From Pseudaestuariivita sp. (GTDB lineage: Bacteria > Pseudomonadota > Alphaproteobacteria > Rhodobacterales > Rhodobacteraceae), in contig JAHDCH010000112.1 in the NCBI GenBank assembly GCA_020629995.1, positions 1 through 8,118 on the forward strand: a stretch of 8,118 nucleotides of DNA, read 5' to 3'. Positions within the stretch are counted from its first letter, which is position 1; every line of letters starts with the position of its first letter. A program made the translations under genes and the position numbers. Below the pieces are notes generated by a model that had not been told where the DNA came from, did not search any database, and saw nothing but the letters and a program-made list of their open reading frames with translations. This document shows positions 1 to 7,008 of this stretch, piece by piece.

Positions 1-1110
1 GATGGCACCAACAAGGTCGCCGCGGCGGATTGCTATGGCTACACGCTGACCACTTCGCCCAGCCCGACGCCCACCACGGTGAACGGCCAGCTGCATCCGA
101 CGATCCGCATGGACAAGGGCCAGATCAAGCGCCTGCGCATGGTCAATGCCACCAATGGCCAGACCTACGTCCCCAAGCTGCGCGTCAAGGCCGGCAGCAC
201 CGGCAAGGTGCCGCCCGTCTATGCCATTGCCGTCGACGGGATCACGCTGGAAACCTATGGCAAGGCCAACCCCGGCGAGCCGTTCTTTCGTGTGCCCTAC
301 GCCCTGCAAGAGGCACAGGACCGCGAGCTTTACTGGACCACGGGCGAAATCATCACCCTTGCTCCGGGCCAGCGGCTGGATGTGCTGATCAAGACCGACA
401 CGCCCGGCACCTACGAGCTGTATGGCGCGGCCCTTGGCGAATGCCCGATGGTGGTCGAGGATGCAAAAGACCTCAACACCTCGCTCATGGCCACGATCGA
501 AGTGTCGTCCACACCCGTGGCCAAGGCGCAGGCCCTTCCCACGGCGAACTTTTTCAAGGACACGCGCATCAAACGCCCCGAGCGCCCCGAGGTGAACGTG
601 GCGAACCTGCCGCAGGCGACCCAGACGCTTGAATTCAAGACGATCGGGTCAAACTTTACCTCGTCCGGGATCAAGGCGCCGCCCTTTGTGATCAACGGCC
701 GGCATTTCGATGCGGATTTCGACGATCCCGCGCAGGTGCAGCTGTACAAGGGGCACAGCGATGTCTGGAACCTCTACAGCACCAACGACGCGCATATTTT
801 CCACATTCATATCAACTCGTTCCAGGCCCTGGGCCGGGCCGAATACGACCGCACGCGCAAGGTCTACCGCGATCCGATCCCCTACCTGATGCCGATCTGG
901 CGGGACACGATCTATTTCGACGGTGGCCCGCGCGACACATCGAACTCGGGCGAGTTCATCCCCGGGCGGATGGTTGTGATGGCGTCCAAGCAGGTCGACT
1001 TTACCGGCGAATTCGTCCTGCATTGTCACAATCTGTTCCACGAGGACAACGGCATGATGGTGACCGTCGCGATCCTGGATCCCAAGACAGGCGAATACGA
1101 CCCGACCTGA
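1..1110 (+). CDS. Multicopper oxidase, C-terminal part (5'-truncated by window edge)
   Basis: The frame is open from base 1, so the true start lies outside the window and 369 residues remain. The GTG at 79 is internal, because cupredoxin-like sequence continues upstream of it. Multicopper oxidases take electrons from a substrate at a type 1 copper and reduce O2 to water at a trinuclear cluster, usually in the periplasm. A middle cupredoxin domain covers roughly residues 25-170, with the typical APGQRLDVLI strand at 121-130. The last domain (about 200-369) carries both copper motifs: HIFHIH at 265-270, a variant of the common HPFHLH, and HCHNLFHEDNGM at 341-352. The latter fits HCHxxxHxxxxM, with C342 and M352 as expected type 1 ligands. 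The first domain, with the other two HxH motifs and any Tat or Sec signal, is missing. The substrate (metal, phenol or bilirubin-like) cannot be told. A b-type cytochrome gene follows after 45 bases. Confidence 0.93.
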   Translation, partial: DGTNKVAAADCYGYTLTTSPSPTPTTVNGQLHPTIRMDKGQIKRLRMVNATNGQTYVPKLRVKAGSTGKVPPVYAIAVDGITLETYGKANPGEPFFRVPYALQEAQDRELYWTTGEIITLAPGQRLDVLIKTDTPGTYELYGAALGECPMVVEDAKDLNTSLMATIEVSSTPVAKAQALPTANFFKDTRIKRPERPEVNVANLPQATQTLEFKTIGSNFTSSGIKAPPFVINGRHFDADFDDPAQVQLYKGHSDVWNLYSTNDAHIFHIHINSFQALGRAEYDRTRKVYRDPIPYLMPIWRDTIYFDGGPRDTSNSGEFIPGRMVVMASKQVDFTGEFVLHCHNLFHEDNGMMVTVAILDPKTGEYDPT

Positions 1111-1155
1111 TCGTGATTTGAAACTTTGGGCGGCGCGGTTACGTCTTTAAGGGAC

Positions 1156-1734
1156 ATGAGCGCCGCCCTGCACATACCGCCTCTTGCGCGTCTGCGCGCC
1201 AGCCTGCCGCCCCGGCGGACGGTGGTCAAATGGCTGCACTGGGGCATTCTGCCGTTCTTTGTCTGGTTCATCTTTGCCGACCCCGATGCGCTGCGCCGCA
1301 TGGGGCCGCGGGTGTTTCAGTTTCATTCCATGATGGGCCTGGGCTTTGTCGTCATCGCATTGGCCTGGACCGGTTTTTACCTGCGACACGGGCTGCTCAG
1401 CCGCCCGGGCCCCAAGCTGCGCGGCCCGCTGCGCAATCTGCACCGGGCGATGCACCATGCACTGATCTGGGGCGTGTTCCTTGTGGCTTTTGGCGGGTTC
1501 CTTCTGGGCCTCACCGCGTCGTTCCAGATGAAGGCCGGTGGGATCCTGCCCATCGCGCCGCCGCTGAACATGCCGCAGGCGCATCACTGGATCGGTCTGG
1601 TGCACACGTACCAATTCTATGCTTTGGCGGCGCTGGCCCTTGGCCACGCGGGGTTCCACACCTGGCGCCACGTTGCCTTGCGCGACAATGCCCTGCGCAT
1701 CATGATGCCCCGGATTTTGCACCGCTGGCTGTAG
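1156..1734 (+). CDS. Cytochrome b561-like four-helix membrane protein
   Basis: I chose the ATG at 1156 (192 residues), preceded by the purine-rich TAAGGGA at 1148-1154, although the spacing is short. A TTG at 1126 would add 10 residues with no family-like sequence. The protein has a short basic N-terminus followed by four likely membrane helices at about residues 25-41, 55-76, 100-120 and 147-165. Histidines sit in or beside the helices: H28 in KWLHWG, H57 in FQFHSMMG, H96/H100/H101, H143/H144, H150, H164 and H168. This is the pattern of bacterial cytochrome b561 and hydrogenase-type b cytochromes, which hold two b haems and pass electrons across or along the inner membrane. H28, H57, H150 and H164 are plausible haem ligands by position, which is inference. 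It sits 45 bases after the multicopper oxidase and 65 bases before the zinc-ribbon gene. Electron donor and acceptor are unknown. Confidence 0.82.
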   Translation: MSAALHIPPLARLRASLPPRRTVVKWLHWGILPFFVWFIFADPDALRRMGPRVFQFHSMMGLGFVVIALAWTGFYLRHGLLSRPGPKLRGPLRNLHRAMHHALIWGVFLVAFGGFLLGLTASFQMKAGGILPIAPPLNMPQAHHWIGLVHTYQFYALAALALGHAGFHTWRHVALRDNALRIMMPRILHRWL

Positions 1735-1799
1735 CGCGGCGTCTGGCCCTCGGGGCAGAGCCTGCTATCCTGCGCAAAACAAGCCACCCGAGCGAGCCC

Positions 1800-2900
1800 A
1801 TGACCCAGACCGCCCCGCAGCAAGACCACCGCTTTCCCTGCGATCAATGCGGCGCCGATCTGCGCTTTGATCCCGGTGAGGGCCAGCTGGCCTGCGACCA
1901 TTGCGGCAACACCCGGTCGCTGGACACCGCCGCGCCCTGGGGCGGGGCGATTTCCGAGCTCGACTTTCGCCGCGCCCTGAACGAGGCGCTGCCGCTCGAG
2001 GAAATGGAAGAGACCCGCGTTTCGACCTGTCCCAACTGCGCCGCGCAGGTCGAATTCGACCCCAACGTGCATGCCGCCGAATGCCCGTTTTGCGCGACGC
2101 CGGTTGTCACGGACACCGGCGCACACCGGCATTTCAAACCCAAAGGGCTGCTGCCCTTTGCCTTTGACGAAAGCACCGCGCGCGCCTCGATGACCGACTG
2201 GCTGGGCGCGCTGTGGTTTGCGCCCAATGGTCTGCAGGACTACGCCCGCAAGGGGCGCCGGATGCAGGGTATCTACGTGCCCTACTGGACCTTCGACGCC
2301 GACACCCGGTCAGCCTACAAGGGCGAACGCGGCGTGGTGTATTATGAAACGCACACTGTCGTGCGGGATGGCAAGCGCGTGCAGCAGCAGGTGCCCAAGG
2401 TCCGCTGGACGCCCAAATCGGGGCGCGTTGCGCGGTTTTTCGACGATGTTCTGGTGCTGGCCTCGCGGTCGTTGCCGAAACGGTTCACCGATGCGCTTGA
2501 ACCCTGGGACCTGTCGGCGCTGGAACCCTACCGTCCCGAATTCCTGGCCGGGTTCCGCGCCGAAGGCTATTCTGTCGATCTGGATGAAGGCTTTCACGAG
2601 GCACGCGCCCACATGGACCGGGTGATCGCGCGTGACGTCAAGTTCGACATTGGCGGCGACCGTCAGCGCATCCACGCCATCGACACCGCCGTCAGCGATG
2701 TGACGTTCAAACATATCCTTTTGCCGGTCTGGCTTGCGGCCTACAAATACCGGGGCAAGACCTATCGGTTCGTGGTCAACGGGCGCACAGGCCGGGTGCA
2801 GGGCGAACGGCCCTATTCGGCAATCAAGATCGCAATTGCCGTGCTCATTGGTCTGATCCTCGCGGCGATCGCGGGCTACATCTTTGCGACCACGCAATGA
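1800..2900 (+). CDS. Membrane-anchored double zinc-ribbon protein (TFIIB-type zinc-ribbon family, function unknown)
   Basis: The 366-residue product starts at ATG 1800, just before the first zinc ribbon; the upstream Shine-Dalgarno is weak. The same frame stays open back to 1230, but that part lies over the cytochrome gene in another frame and looks like a GC-rich shadow. Two four-cysteine ribbons are visible: C14/C17 with C32/C35, and C77/C80 with C95/C98. Each is a CxxC pair followed by another CxxC. A long soluble region follows (about 110-340, with IYVPYWTFDADTRS near 158-171), then one hydrophobic helix at about 342-362 and a very short tail. It is therefore probably anchored in the inner membrane by its C-terminus. 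Similar alphaproteobacterial proteins are often labelled 'primosomal protein N' / superfamily II helicase', but I see no Walker or helicase motifs, so that name would be wrong here. The stop overlaps the nitroreductase start (ATGA), implying coupled translation. Confidence 0.85.
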   Translation: MTQTAPQQDHRFPCDQCGADLRFDPGEGQLACDHCGNTRSLDTAAPWGGAISELDFRRALNEALPLEEMEETRVSTCPNCAAQVEFDPNVHAAECPFCATPVVTDTGAHRHFKPKGLLPFAFDESTARASMTDWLGALWFAPNGLQDYARKGRRMQGIYVPYWTFDADTRSAYKGERGVVYYETHTVVRDGKRVQQQVPKVRWTPKSGRVARFFDDVLVLASRSLPKRFTDALEPWDLSALEPYRPEFLAGFRAEGYSVDLDEGFHEARAHMDRVIARDVKFDIGGDRQRIHAIDTAVSDVTFKHILLPVWLAAYKYRGKTYRFVVNGRTGRVQGERPYSAIKIAIAVLIGLILAAIAGYIFATTQ

Positions 2901-3562
2901 CCGATCCCGCCGCCTTTGACACCACGATGCGCGCGCGCTGGTCCTGCCGGGCCTTTCTGGCCGATCCCGTCCCGCAGGATGTGACCACGGCAATTGTGAA
3001 CACCGCAGCCCGCGTCCCCACATGGAACAACGTGCAGCCCTGGGGCGTGATCGTCACCCGGCCCGCCACGACGGACGCGTTCCGCGCACACCTGCTGGAA
3101 CACGTGCCCAGCACCGAACAGCAGCCCGACATCCCCTTTCCCACCGCCTACGAAGGCGTCTACAAGCAGCGCCGCTATGACTGCGCCATGCAGCTGTATG
3201 ATGCCGTGGGATGCACCGGCGACAGGGCTGCATCGGCCCGGCAATCGCTGCGCAACTTTGCCCTGTTCGACGCGCCCCATGTTGCGATCCTGCACAGCCC
3301 CGCCGCACTTGGAGCCTATGGCGCGCTCGATTGCGGGGCCTTTGCTGCGGCCTTTGCCACCGCCGCGCAAACACATGGCGTGGCCAGCATCGTGCAGGCG
3401 GCTCTGGCCGCCTACAGCCCGCTGGTGCGCGGCTTTTTCGACATCCCCGAGGACCGGCTGATTGTCTGTGCCATCTCCTTCGGCTGGCCGGACATGGACG
3501 CGCCGGAAAACCGCTACCGCACGCCCCGCGTGCCCGCAGATAAGGTCATGGACTGGCGATGA
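2897..3562 (+). CDS. Nitroreductase-family FMN oxidoreductase (PnbA-like subgroup)
   Basis: The 221-residue product starts at ATG 2897, overlapping the preceding stop by 4 bases. This family binds FMN as a homodimer and uses NAD(P)H to reduce nitro compounds, quinones or other acceptors in the cytoplasm. Visible marks are the N-terminal FMN-phosphate motif RWSCRAF at 14-20 (R14, S16, R18), PTWNNVQPW at 41-49 (the usual APSxxNxQPW, with Trp at the Ser position), and a C-terminal SFGWPD at 194-199 followed by the RTPR segment. The middle section ([18 protein letters not shown], 88-105, then [13 protein letters not shown], 120-132) resembles nitrobenzoate-reductase-type members that I recall as PnbA-like. 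The true substrate cannot be deduced. Its last codon overlaps the dtd start, so it is probably co-translated with dtd, but no metabolic link between the two is evident. Confidence 0.9.
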   Translation: MTDPAAFDTTMRARWSCRAFLADPVPQDVTTAIVNTAARVPTWNNVQPWGVIVTRPATTDAFRAHLLEHVPSTEQQPDIPFPTAYEGVYKQRRYDCAMQLYDAVGCTGDRAASARQSLRNFALFDAPHVAILHSPAALGAYGALDCGAFAAAFATAAQTHGVASIVQAALAAYSPLVRGFFDIPEDRLIVCAISFGWPDMDAPENRYRTPRVPADKVMDWR

Positions 3563-4002
3563 GAGCCCTTTTGCAACGCGTGACGCAGGCCTCGGTCTCG
3601 GTCGAGGACAAGGTGATCGGCCAGACCGGCCCGGGCCTGTTGATCCTGGTCTGCGCCATGCCTGGCGATGATACAGCAACAGCCGAGAAACTGGCCGCCA
3701 AGATCGCCAAACTGCGGATCTTTGCCGATGACGCGGGCAAGATGAACCTGTCACTGGCAGACAGCGGCGGCGGCGCTCTGGTCGTGTCGCAATTCACCCT
3801 GGCCGCCGATACGTCGCGTGGCACCCGCCCCGGCTTTTCCTACGCTGCCAAGCCCGATCAGGCCCGCGCCCTCTACGAACACTTCGCCTCCGCCATCTCC
3901 GCCCTCGGCATCCCCACGGAAACCGGCGAGTTTGGCGCCGACATGGCCGTCAGCCTCACCAATGACGGCCCCGTCACGATCTGGATGGATACAGATACCT
4001 GA
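3559..4002 (+). CDS. dtd: D-aminoacyl-tRNA deacylase
   Basis: The 147 residues match the usual length of this family. The protein hydrolyses D-amino acids (and glycine mischarged on tRNA-Ala) from tRNA, a cytoplasmic proofreading step that keeps D-residues out of proteins. The N-terminus [13 protein letters not shown] is the canonical start of the family, which fixes the ATG at 3559 inside the ATGA overlap with the nitroreductase stop. Further signatures are [15 protein letters not shown] at 52-66, SQFTL at 77-81 with the active-site Thr at 80, RPGF at 90-93, and the C-terminal NDGPVT at 135-140. The last contains the Gly-Pro pair (G137, P138) whose cis-proline loop excludes L-aminoacyl-tRNA. 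All key residues are present and the gene looks intact. It is the last gene before the symmetry centre, so what follows it in the real genome is not shown. Confidence 0.97.
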   Translation: MRALLQRVTQASVSVEDKVIGQTGPGLLILVCAMPGDDTATAEKLAAKIAKLRIFADDAGKMNLSLADSGGGALVVSQFTLAADTSRGTRPGFSYAAKPDQARALYEHFASAISALGIPTETGEFGADMAVSLTNDGPVTIWMDTDT

Positions 4003-4116
4003 GGCGTCCGTCCTTCTTCTGGCCAGAAATATCCCGGGGGGAGCGTTCAAAATTTTCGTACGAAAATTTTGAACGCTCCCCCCGGGATATTTCTGGCCAG
4101 AAGAAGGACGGACGCC
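4003..4116. repeat. Central 114-bp palindromic spacer between the two dtd copies
   Basis: This stretch lies between the stop codons of the mirrored dtd genes and is wholly self-complementary. It has a GC-rich outer part (CCCGGG at 4033-4038 and its mirror at 4081-4086), an inner AT-rich part, and the core CGTACG at 4057-4062. An independent 12-base palindrome, TTCTGGCCAGAA, sits off-centre at 4017-4028, with its mirror at 4091-4102. No gene, tRNA or clear promoter is seen. In the native locus the inner part could form a transcript hairpin after dtd, but there is no clean U-tract, so a terminator is not claimed. How much of the symmetry is native and how much comes from the fold-back cannot be decided from this window. 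Confidence 0.85.
4046..4073. repeat. AT-rich palindrome with CGTACG core at the symmetry point (probable fold-back seed)
   Basis: The core TTTTCGTACGAAAA (4053-4066) is flanked by AAAA and TTTT and then TTC/GAA, giving 14 perfectly paired bases per side in this sub-span. It contrasts with the GC-rich surroundings. I recall similar AT-rich palindromes with a CGTACG centre in intergenic DNA of Rhodobacterales, but this is memory, not a search. A natural palindrome of this kind is a good place for an assembler path or a self-primed strand to turn back on itself. Confidence 0.6.
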
Positions 4117-4560
4117 TCAGGTATCTGTATCCATCCAGATCGTGACGGGGCCGTCATTGGTGAGGCTGACGGCCATGTCGGCGCCAAACTCGCCGGTTTC
4201 CGTGGGGATGCCGAGGGCGGAGATGGCGGAGGCGAAGTGTTCGTAGAGGGCGCGGGCCTGATCGGGCTTGGCAGCGTAGGAAAAGCCGGGGCGGGTGCCA
4301 CGCGACGTATCGGCGGCCAGGGTGAATTGCGACACGACCAGAGCGCCGCCGCCGCTGTCTGCCAGTGACAGGTTCATCTTGCCCGCGTCATCGGCAAAGA
4401 TCCGCAGTTTGGCGATCTTGGCGGCCAGTTTCTCGGCTGTTGCTGTATCATCGCCAGGCATGGCGCAGACCAGGATCAACAGGCCCGGGCCGGTCTGGCC
4501 GATCACCTTGTCCTCGACCGAGACCGAGGCCTGCGTCACGCGTTGCAAAAGGGCTCTCAT
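4117..4560 (-). CDS. dtd: D-aminoacyl-tRNA deacylase, mirror copy
   Basis: This is the exact reverse-complement copy of the dtd gene at 3559-4002, with an identical 147-residue translation including SQFTL and NDGPVT. The two copies face each other tail to tail across the central palindrome. A perfect second copy of a single-copy housekeeping gene is not expected, so I read it as the same gene seen on the other strand of a folded-back contig. It should not be counted as a paralogue. Confidence 0.9.
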   Translation of the reverse strand: MRALLQRVTQASVSVEDKVIGQTGPGLLILVCAMPGDDTATAEKLAAKIAKLRIFADDAGKMNLSLADSGGGALVVSQFTLAADTSRGTRPGFSYAAKPDQARALYEHFASAISALGIPTETGEFGADMAVSLTNDGPVTIWMDTDT

Positions 4561-5222
4561 CGCCAGTCCATGACCTTATCTGCGGGCACGCGGGGCGTGC
4601 GGTAGCGGTTTTCCGGCGCGTCCATGTCCGGCCAGCCGAAGGAGATGGCACAGACAATCAGCCGGTCCTCGGGGATGTCGAAAAAGCCGCGCACCAGCGG
4701 GCTGTAGGCGGCCAGAGCCGCCTGCACGATGCTGGCCACGCCATGTGTTTGCGCGGCGGTGGCAAAGGCCGCAGCAAAGGCCCCGCAATCGAGCGCGCCA
4801 TAGGCTCCAAGTGCGGCGGGGCTGTGCAGGATCGCAACATGGGGCGCGTCGAACAGGGCAAAGTTGCGCAGCGATTGCCGGGCCGATGCAGCCCTGTCGC
4901 CGGTGCATCCCACGGCATCATACAGCTGCATGGCGCAGTCATAGCGGCGCTGCTTGTAGACGCCTTCGTAGGCGGTGGGAAAGGGGATGTCGGGCTGCTG
5001 TTCGGTGCTGGGCACGTGTTCCAGCAGGTGTGCGCGGAACGCGTCCGTCGTGGCGGGCCGGGTGACGATCACGCCCCAGGGCTGCACGTTGTTCCATGTG
5101 GGGACGCGGGCTGCGGTGTTCACAATTGCCGTGGTCACATCCTGCGGGACGGGATCGGCCAGAAAGGCCCGGCAGGACCAGCGCGCGCGCATCGTGGTGT
5201 CAAAGGCGGCGGGATCGGTCAT
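4557..5222 (-). CDS. Nitroreductase-family oxidoreductase, mirror copy
   Basis: Exact reverse-complement copy of the gene at 2897-3562, giving the same 221 residues and the same FMN motifs ([16 protein letters not shown]). The 4-base ATGA overlaps with both neighbours are preserved. There is not one synonymous difference from the first copy, which speaks for an artefactual duplicate rather than an old gene duplication. Confidence 0.88.
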   Translation of the reverse strand: MTDPAAFDTTMRARWSCRAFLADPVPQDVTTAIVNTAARVPTWNNVQPWGVIVTRPATTDAFRAHLLEHVPSTEQQPDIPFPTAYEGVYKQRRYDCAMQLYDAVGCTGDRAASARQSLRNFALFDAPHVAILHSPAALGAYGALDCGAFAAAFATAAQTHGVASIVQAALAAYSPLVRGFFDIPEDRLIVCAISFGWPDMDAPENRYRTPRVPADKVMDWR

Positions 5223-6319
5223 TGCGTGGTCGCAAAGATGTAGCCCGCGATCGCCGCGAGGATCAGACCAATGAGCACGGCAATTGCGATCTTGATTGCC
5301 GAATAGGGCCGTTCGCCCTGCACCCGGCCTGTGCGCCCGTTGACCACGAACCGATAGGTCTTGCCCCGGTATTTGTAGGCCGCAAGCCAGACCGGCAAAA
5401 GGATATGTTTGAACGTCACATCGCTGACGGCGGTGTCGATGGCGTGGATGCGCTGACGGTCGCCGCCAATGTCGAACTTGACGTCACGCGCGATCACCCG
5501 GTCCATGTGGGCGCGTGCCTCGTGAAAGCCTTCATCCAGATCGACAGAATAGCCTTCGGCGCGGAACCCGGCCAGGAATTCGGGACGGTAGGGTTCCAGC
5601 GCCGACAGGTCCCAGGGTTCAAGCGCATCGGTGAACCGTTTCGGCAACGACCGCGAGGCCAGCACCAGAACATCGTCGAAAAACCGCGCAACGCGCCCCG
5701 ATTTGGGCGTCCAGCGGACCTTGGGCACCTGCTGCTGCACGCGCTTGCCATCCCGCACGACAGTGTGCGTTTCATAATACACCACGCCGCGTTCGCCCTT
5801 GTAGGCTGACCGGGTGTCGGCGTCGAAGGTCCAGTAGGGCACGTAGATACCCTGCATCCGGCGCCCCTTGCGGGCGTAGTCCTGCAGACCATTGGGCGCA
5901 AACCACAGCGCGCCCAGCCAGTCGGTCATCGAGGCGCGCGCGGTGCTTTCGTCAAAGGCAAAGGGCAGCAGCCCTTTGGGTTTGAAATGCCGGTGTGCGC
6001 CGGTGTCCGTGACAACCGGCGTCGCGCAAAACGGGCATTCGGCGGCATGCACGTTGGGGTCGAATTCGACCTGCGCGGCGCAGTTGGGACAGGTCGAAAC
6101 GCGGGTCTCTTCCATTTCCTCGAGCGGCAGCGCCTCGTTCAGGGCGCGGCGAAAGTCGAGCTCGGAAATCGCCCCGCCCCAGGGCGCGGCGGTGTCCAGC
6201 GACCGGGTGTTGCCGCAATGGTCGCAGGCCAGCTGGCCCTCACCGGGATCAAAGCGCAGATCGGCGCCGCATTGATCGCAGGGAAAGCGGTGGTCTTGCT
6301 GCGGGGCGGTCTGGGTCAT
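5219..6319 (-). CDS. Membrane-anchored double zinc-ribbon protein, mirror copy
   Basis: Exact reverse-complement copy of the gene at 1800-2900, with both four-cysteine ribbons and the C-terminal membrane helix. The start codon is at 6319 reading leftward. It carries no independent information beyond the first copy and is probably the same locus. Confidence 0.84.
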   Translation of the reverse strand: MTQTAPQQDHRFPCDQCGADLRFDPGEGQLACDHCGNTRSLDTAAPWGGAISELDFRRALNEALPLEEMEETRVSTCPNCAAQVEFDPNVHAAECPFCATPVVTDTGAHRHFKPKGLLPFAFDESTARASMTDWLGALWFAPNGLQDYARKGRRMQGIYVPYWTFDADTRSAYKGERGVVYYETHTVVRDGKRVQQQVPKVRWTPKSGRVARFFDDVLVLASRSLPKRFTDALEPWDLSALEPYRPEFLAGFRAEGYSVDLDEGFHEARAHMDRVIARDVKFDIGGDRQRIHAIDTAVSDVTFKHILLPVWLAAYKYRGKTYRFVVNGRTGRVQGERPYSAIKIAIAVLIGLILAAIAGYIFATTQ

Positions 6320-6384
6320 GGGCTCGCTCGGGTGGCTTGTTTTGCGCAGGATAGCAGGCTCTGCCCCGAGGGCCAGACGCCGCG

Positions 6385-6963
6385 CTACAGCCAGCGGTGC
6401 AAAATCCGGGGCATCATGATGCGCAGGGCATTGTCGCGCAAGGCAACGTGGCGCCAGGTGTGGAACCCCGCGTGGCCAAGGGCCAGCGCCGCCAAAGCAT
6501 AGAATTGGTACGTGTGCACCAGACCGATCCAGTGATGCGCCTGCGGCATGTTCAGCGGCGGCGCGATGGGCAGGATCCCACCGGCCTTCATCTGGAACGA
6601 CGCGGTGAGGCCCAGAAGGAACCCGCCAAAAGCCACAAGGAACACGCCCCAGATCAGTGCATGGTGCATCGCCCGGTGCAGATTGCGCAGCGGGCCGCGC
6701 AGCTTGGGGCCCGGGCGGCTGAGCAGCCCGTGTCGCAGGTAAAAACCGGTCCAGGCCAATGCGATGACGACAAAGCCCAGGCCCATCATGGAATGAAACT
6801 GAAACACCCGCGGCCCCATGCGGCGCAGCGCATCGGGGTCGGCAAAGATGAACCAGACAAAGAACGGCAGAATGCCCCAGTGCAGCCATTTGACCACCGT
6901 CCGCCGGGGCGGCAGGCTGGCGCGCAGACGCGCAAGAGGCGGTATGTGCAGGGCGGCGCTCAT
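6385..6963 (-). CDS. Cytochrome b561-like membrane protein, mirror copy
   Basis: Exact reverse-complement copy of the gene at 1156-1734, with the same 192 residues, four predicted helices and histidine pattern. The spacing to both neighbours equals that in the first arm. Probably the same locus read twice. Confidence 0.8.
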   Translation of the reverse strand: MSAALHIPPLARLRASLPPRRTVVKWLHWGILPFFVWFIFADPDALRRMGPRVFQFHSMMGLGFVVIALAWTGFYLRHGLLSRPGPKLRGPLRNLHRAMHHALIWGVFLVAFGGFLLGLTASFQMKAGGILPIAPPLNMPQAHHWIGLVHTYQFYALAALALGHAGFHTWRHVALRDNALRIMMPRILHRWL

Positions 6964-7008
6964 GTCCCTTAAAGACGTAACCGCGCCGCCCAAAGTTTCA
7001 AATCACGA

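Noticed and set aside
1118..1145. Possible promoter (TTGAAA, then TACGTC) before the cytochrome gene
   Set aside because: The -10 match is poor and the implied transcript start would fall almost on the start codon, so the support is too weak.
1126..1155. Earlier TTG start for the cytochrome gene
   Set aside because: The added residues show no conserved character, and the ATG at 1156 has a purine-rich sequence just upstream.
1230..1799. Upstream extension of the zinc-ribbon frame, giving a 556-residue protein
   Set aside because: The extra 190 residues lie over the cytochrome gene in another frame and read as low-complexity Ala/Pro/Arg/His-rich shadow sequence. The zinc-ribbon domain begins right after the ATG at 1800.
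2876..3754. 292-residue antisense frame across the nitroreductase and dtd genes (mirror at 4365-5243)
   Set aside because: Composition is typical of an antisense shadow in high-GC DNA, with no recognisable motif, and both genes beneath it are well-supported families.
4003..4116. Telomere-resolution site, replication origin or phage/plasmid end
   Set aside because: No telomere resolvase, replication initiator, partition or phage gene is present, and the neighbours are ordinary chromosomal genes. The symmetry also covers the entire window, not just a defined site.
4003..4116. Composite transposon or insertion-sequence inverted repeats
   Set aside because: There is no transposase, no target-site duplication and no unpaired DNA between the arms. 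The arms consist of complete ordinary genes.
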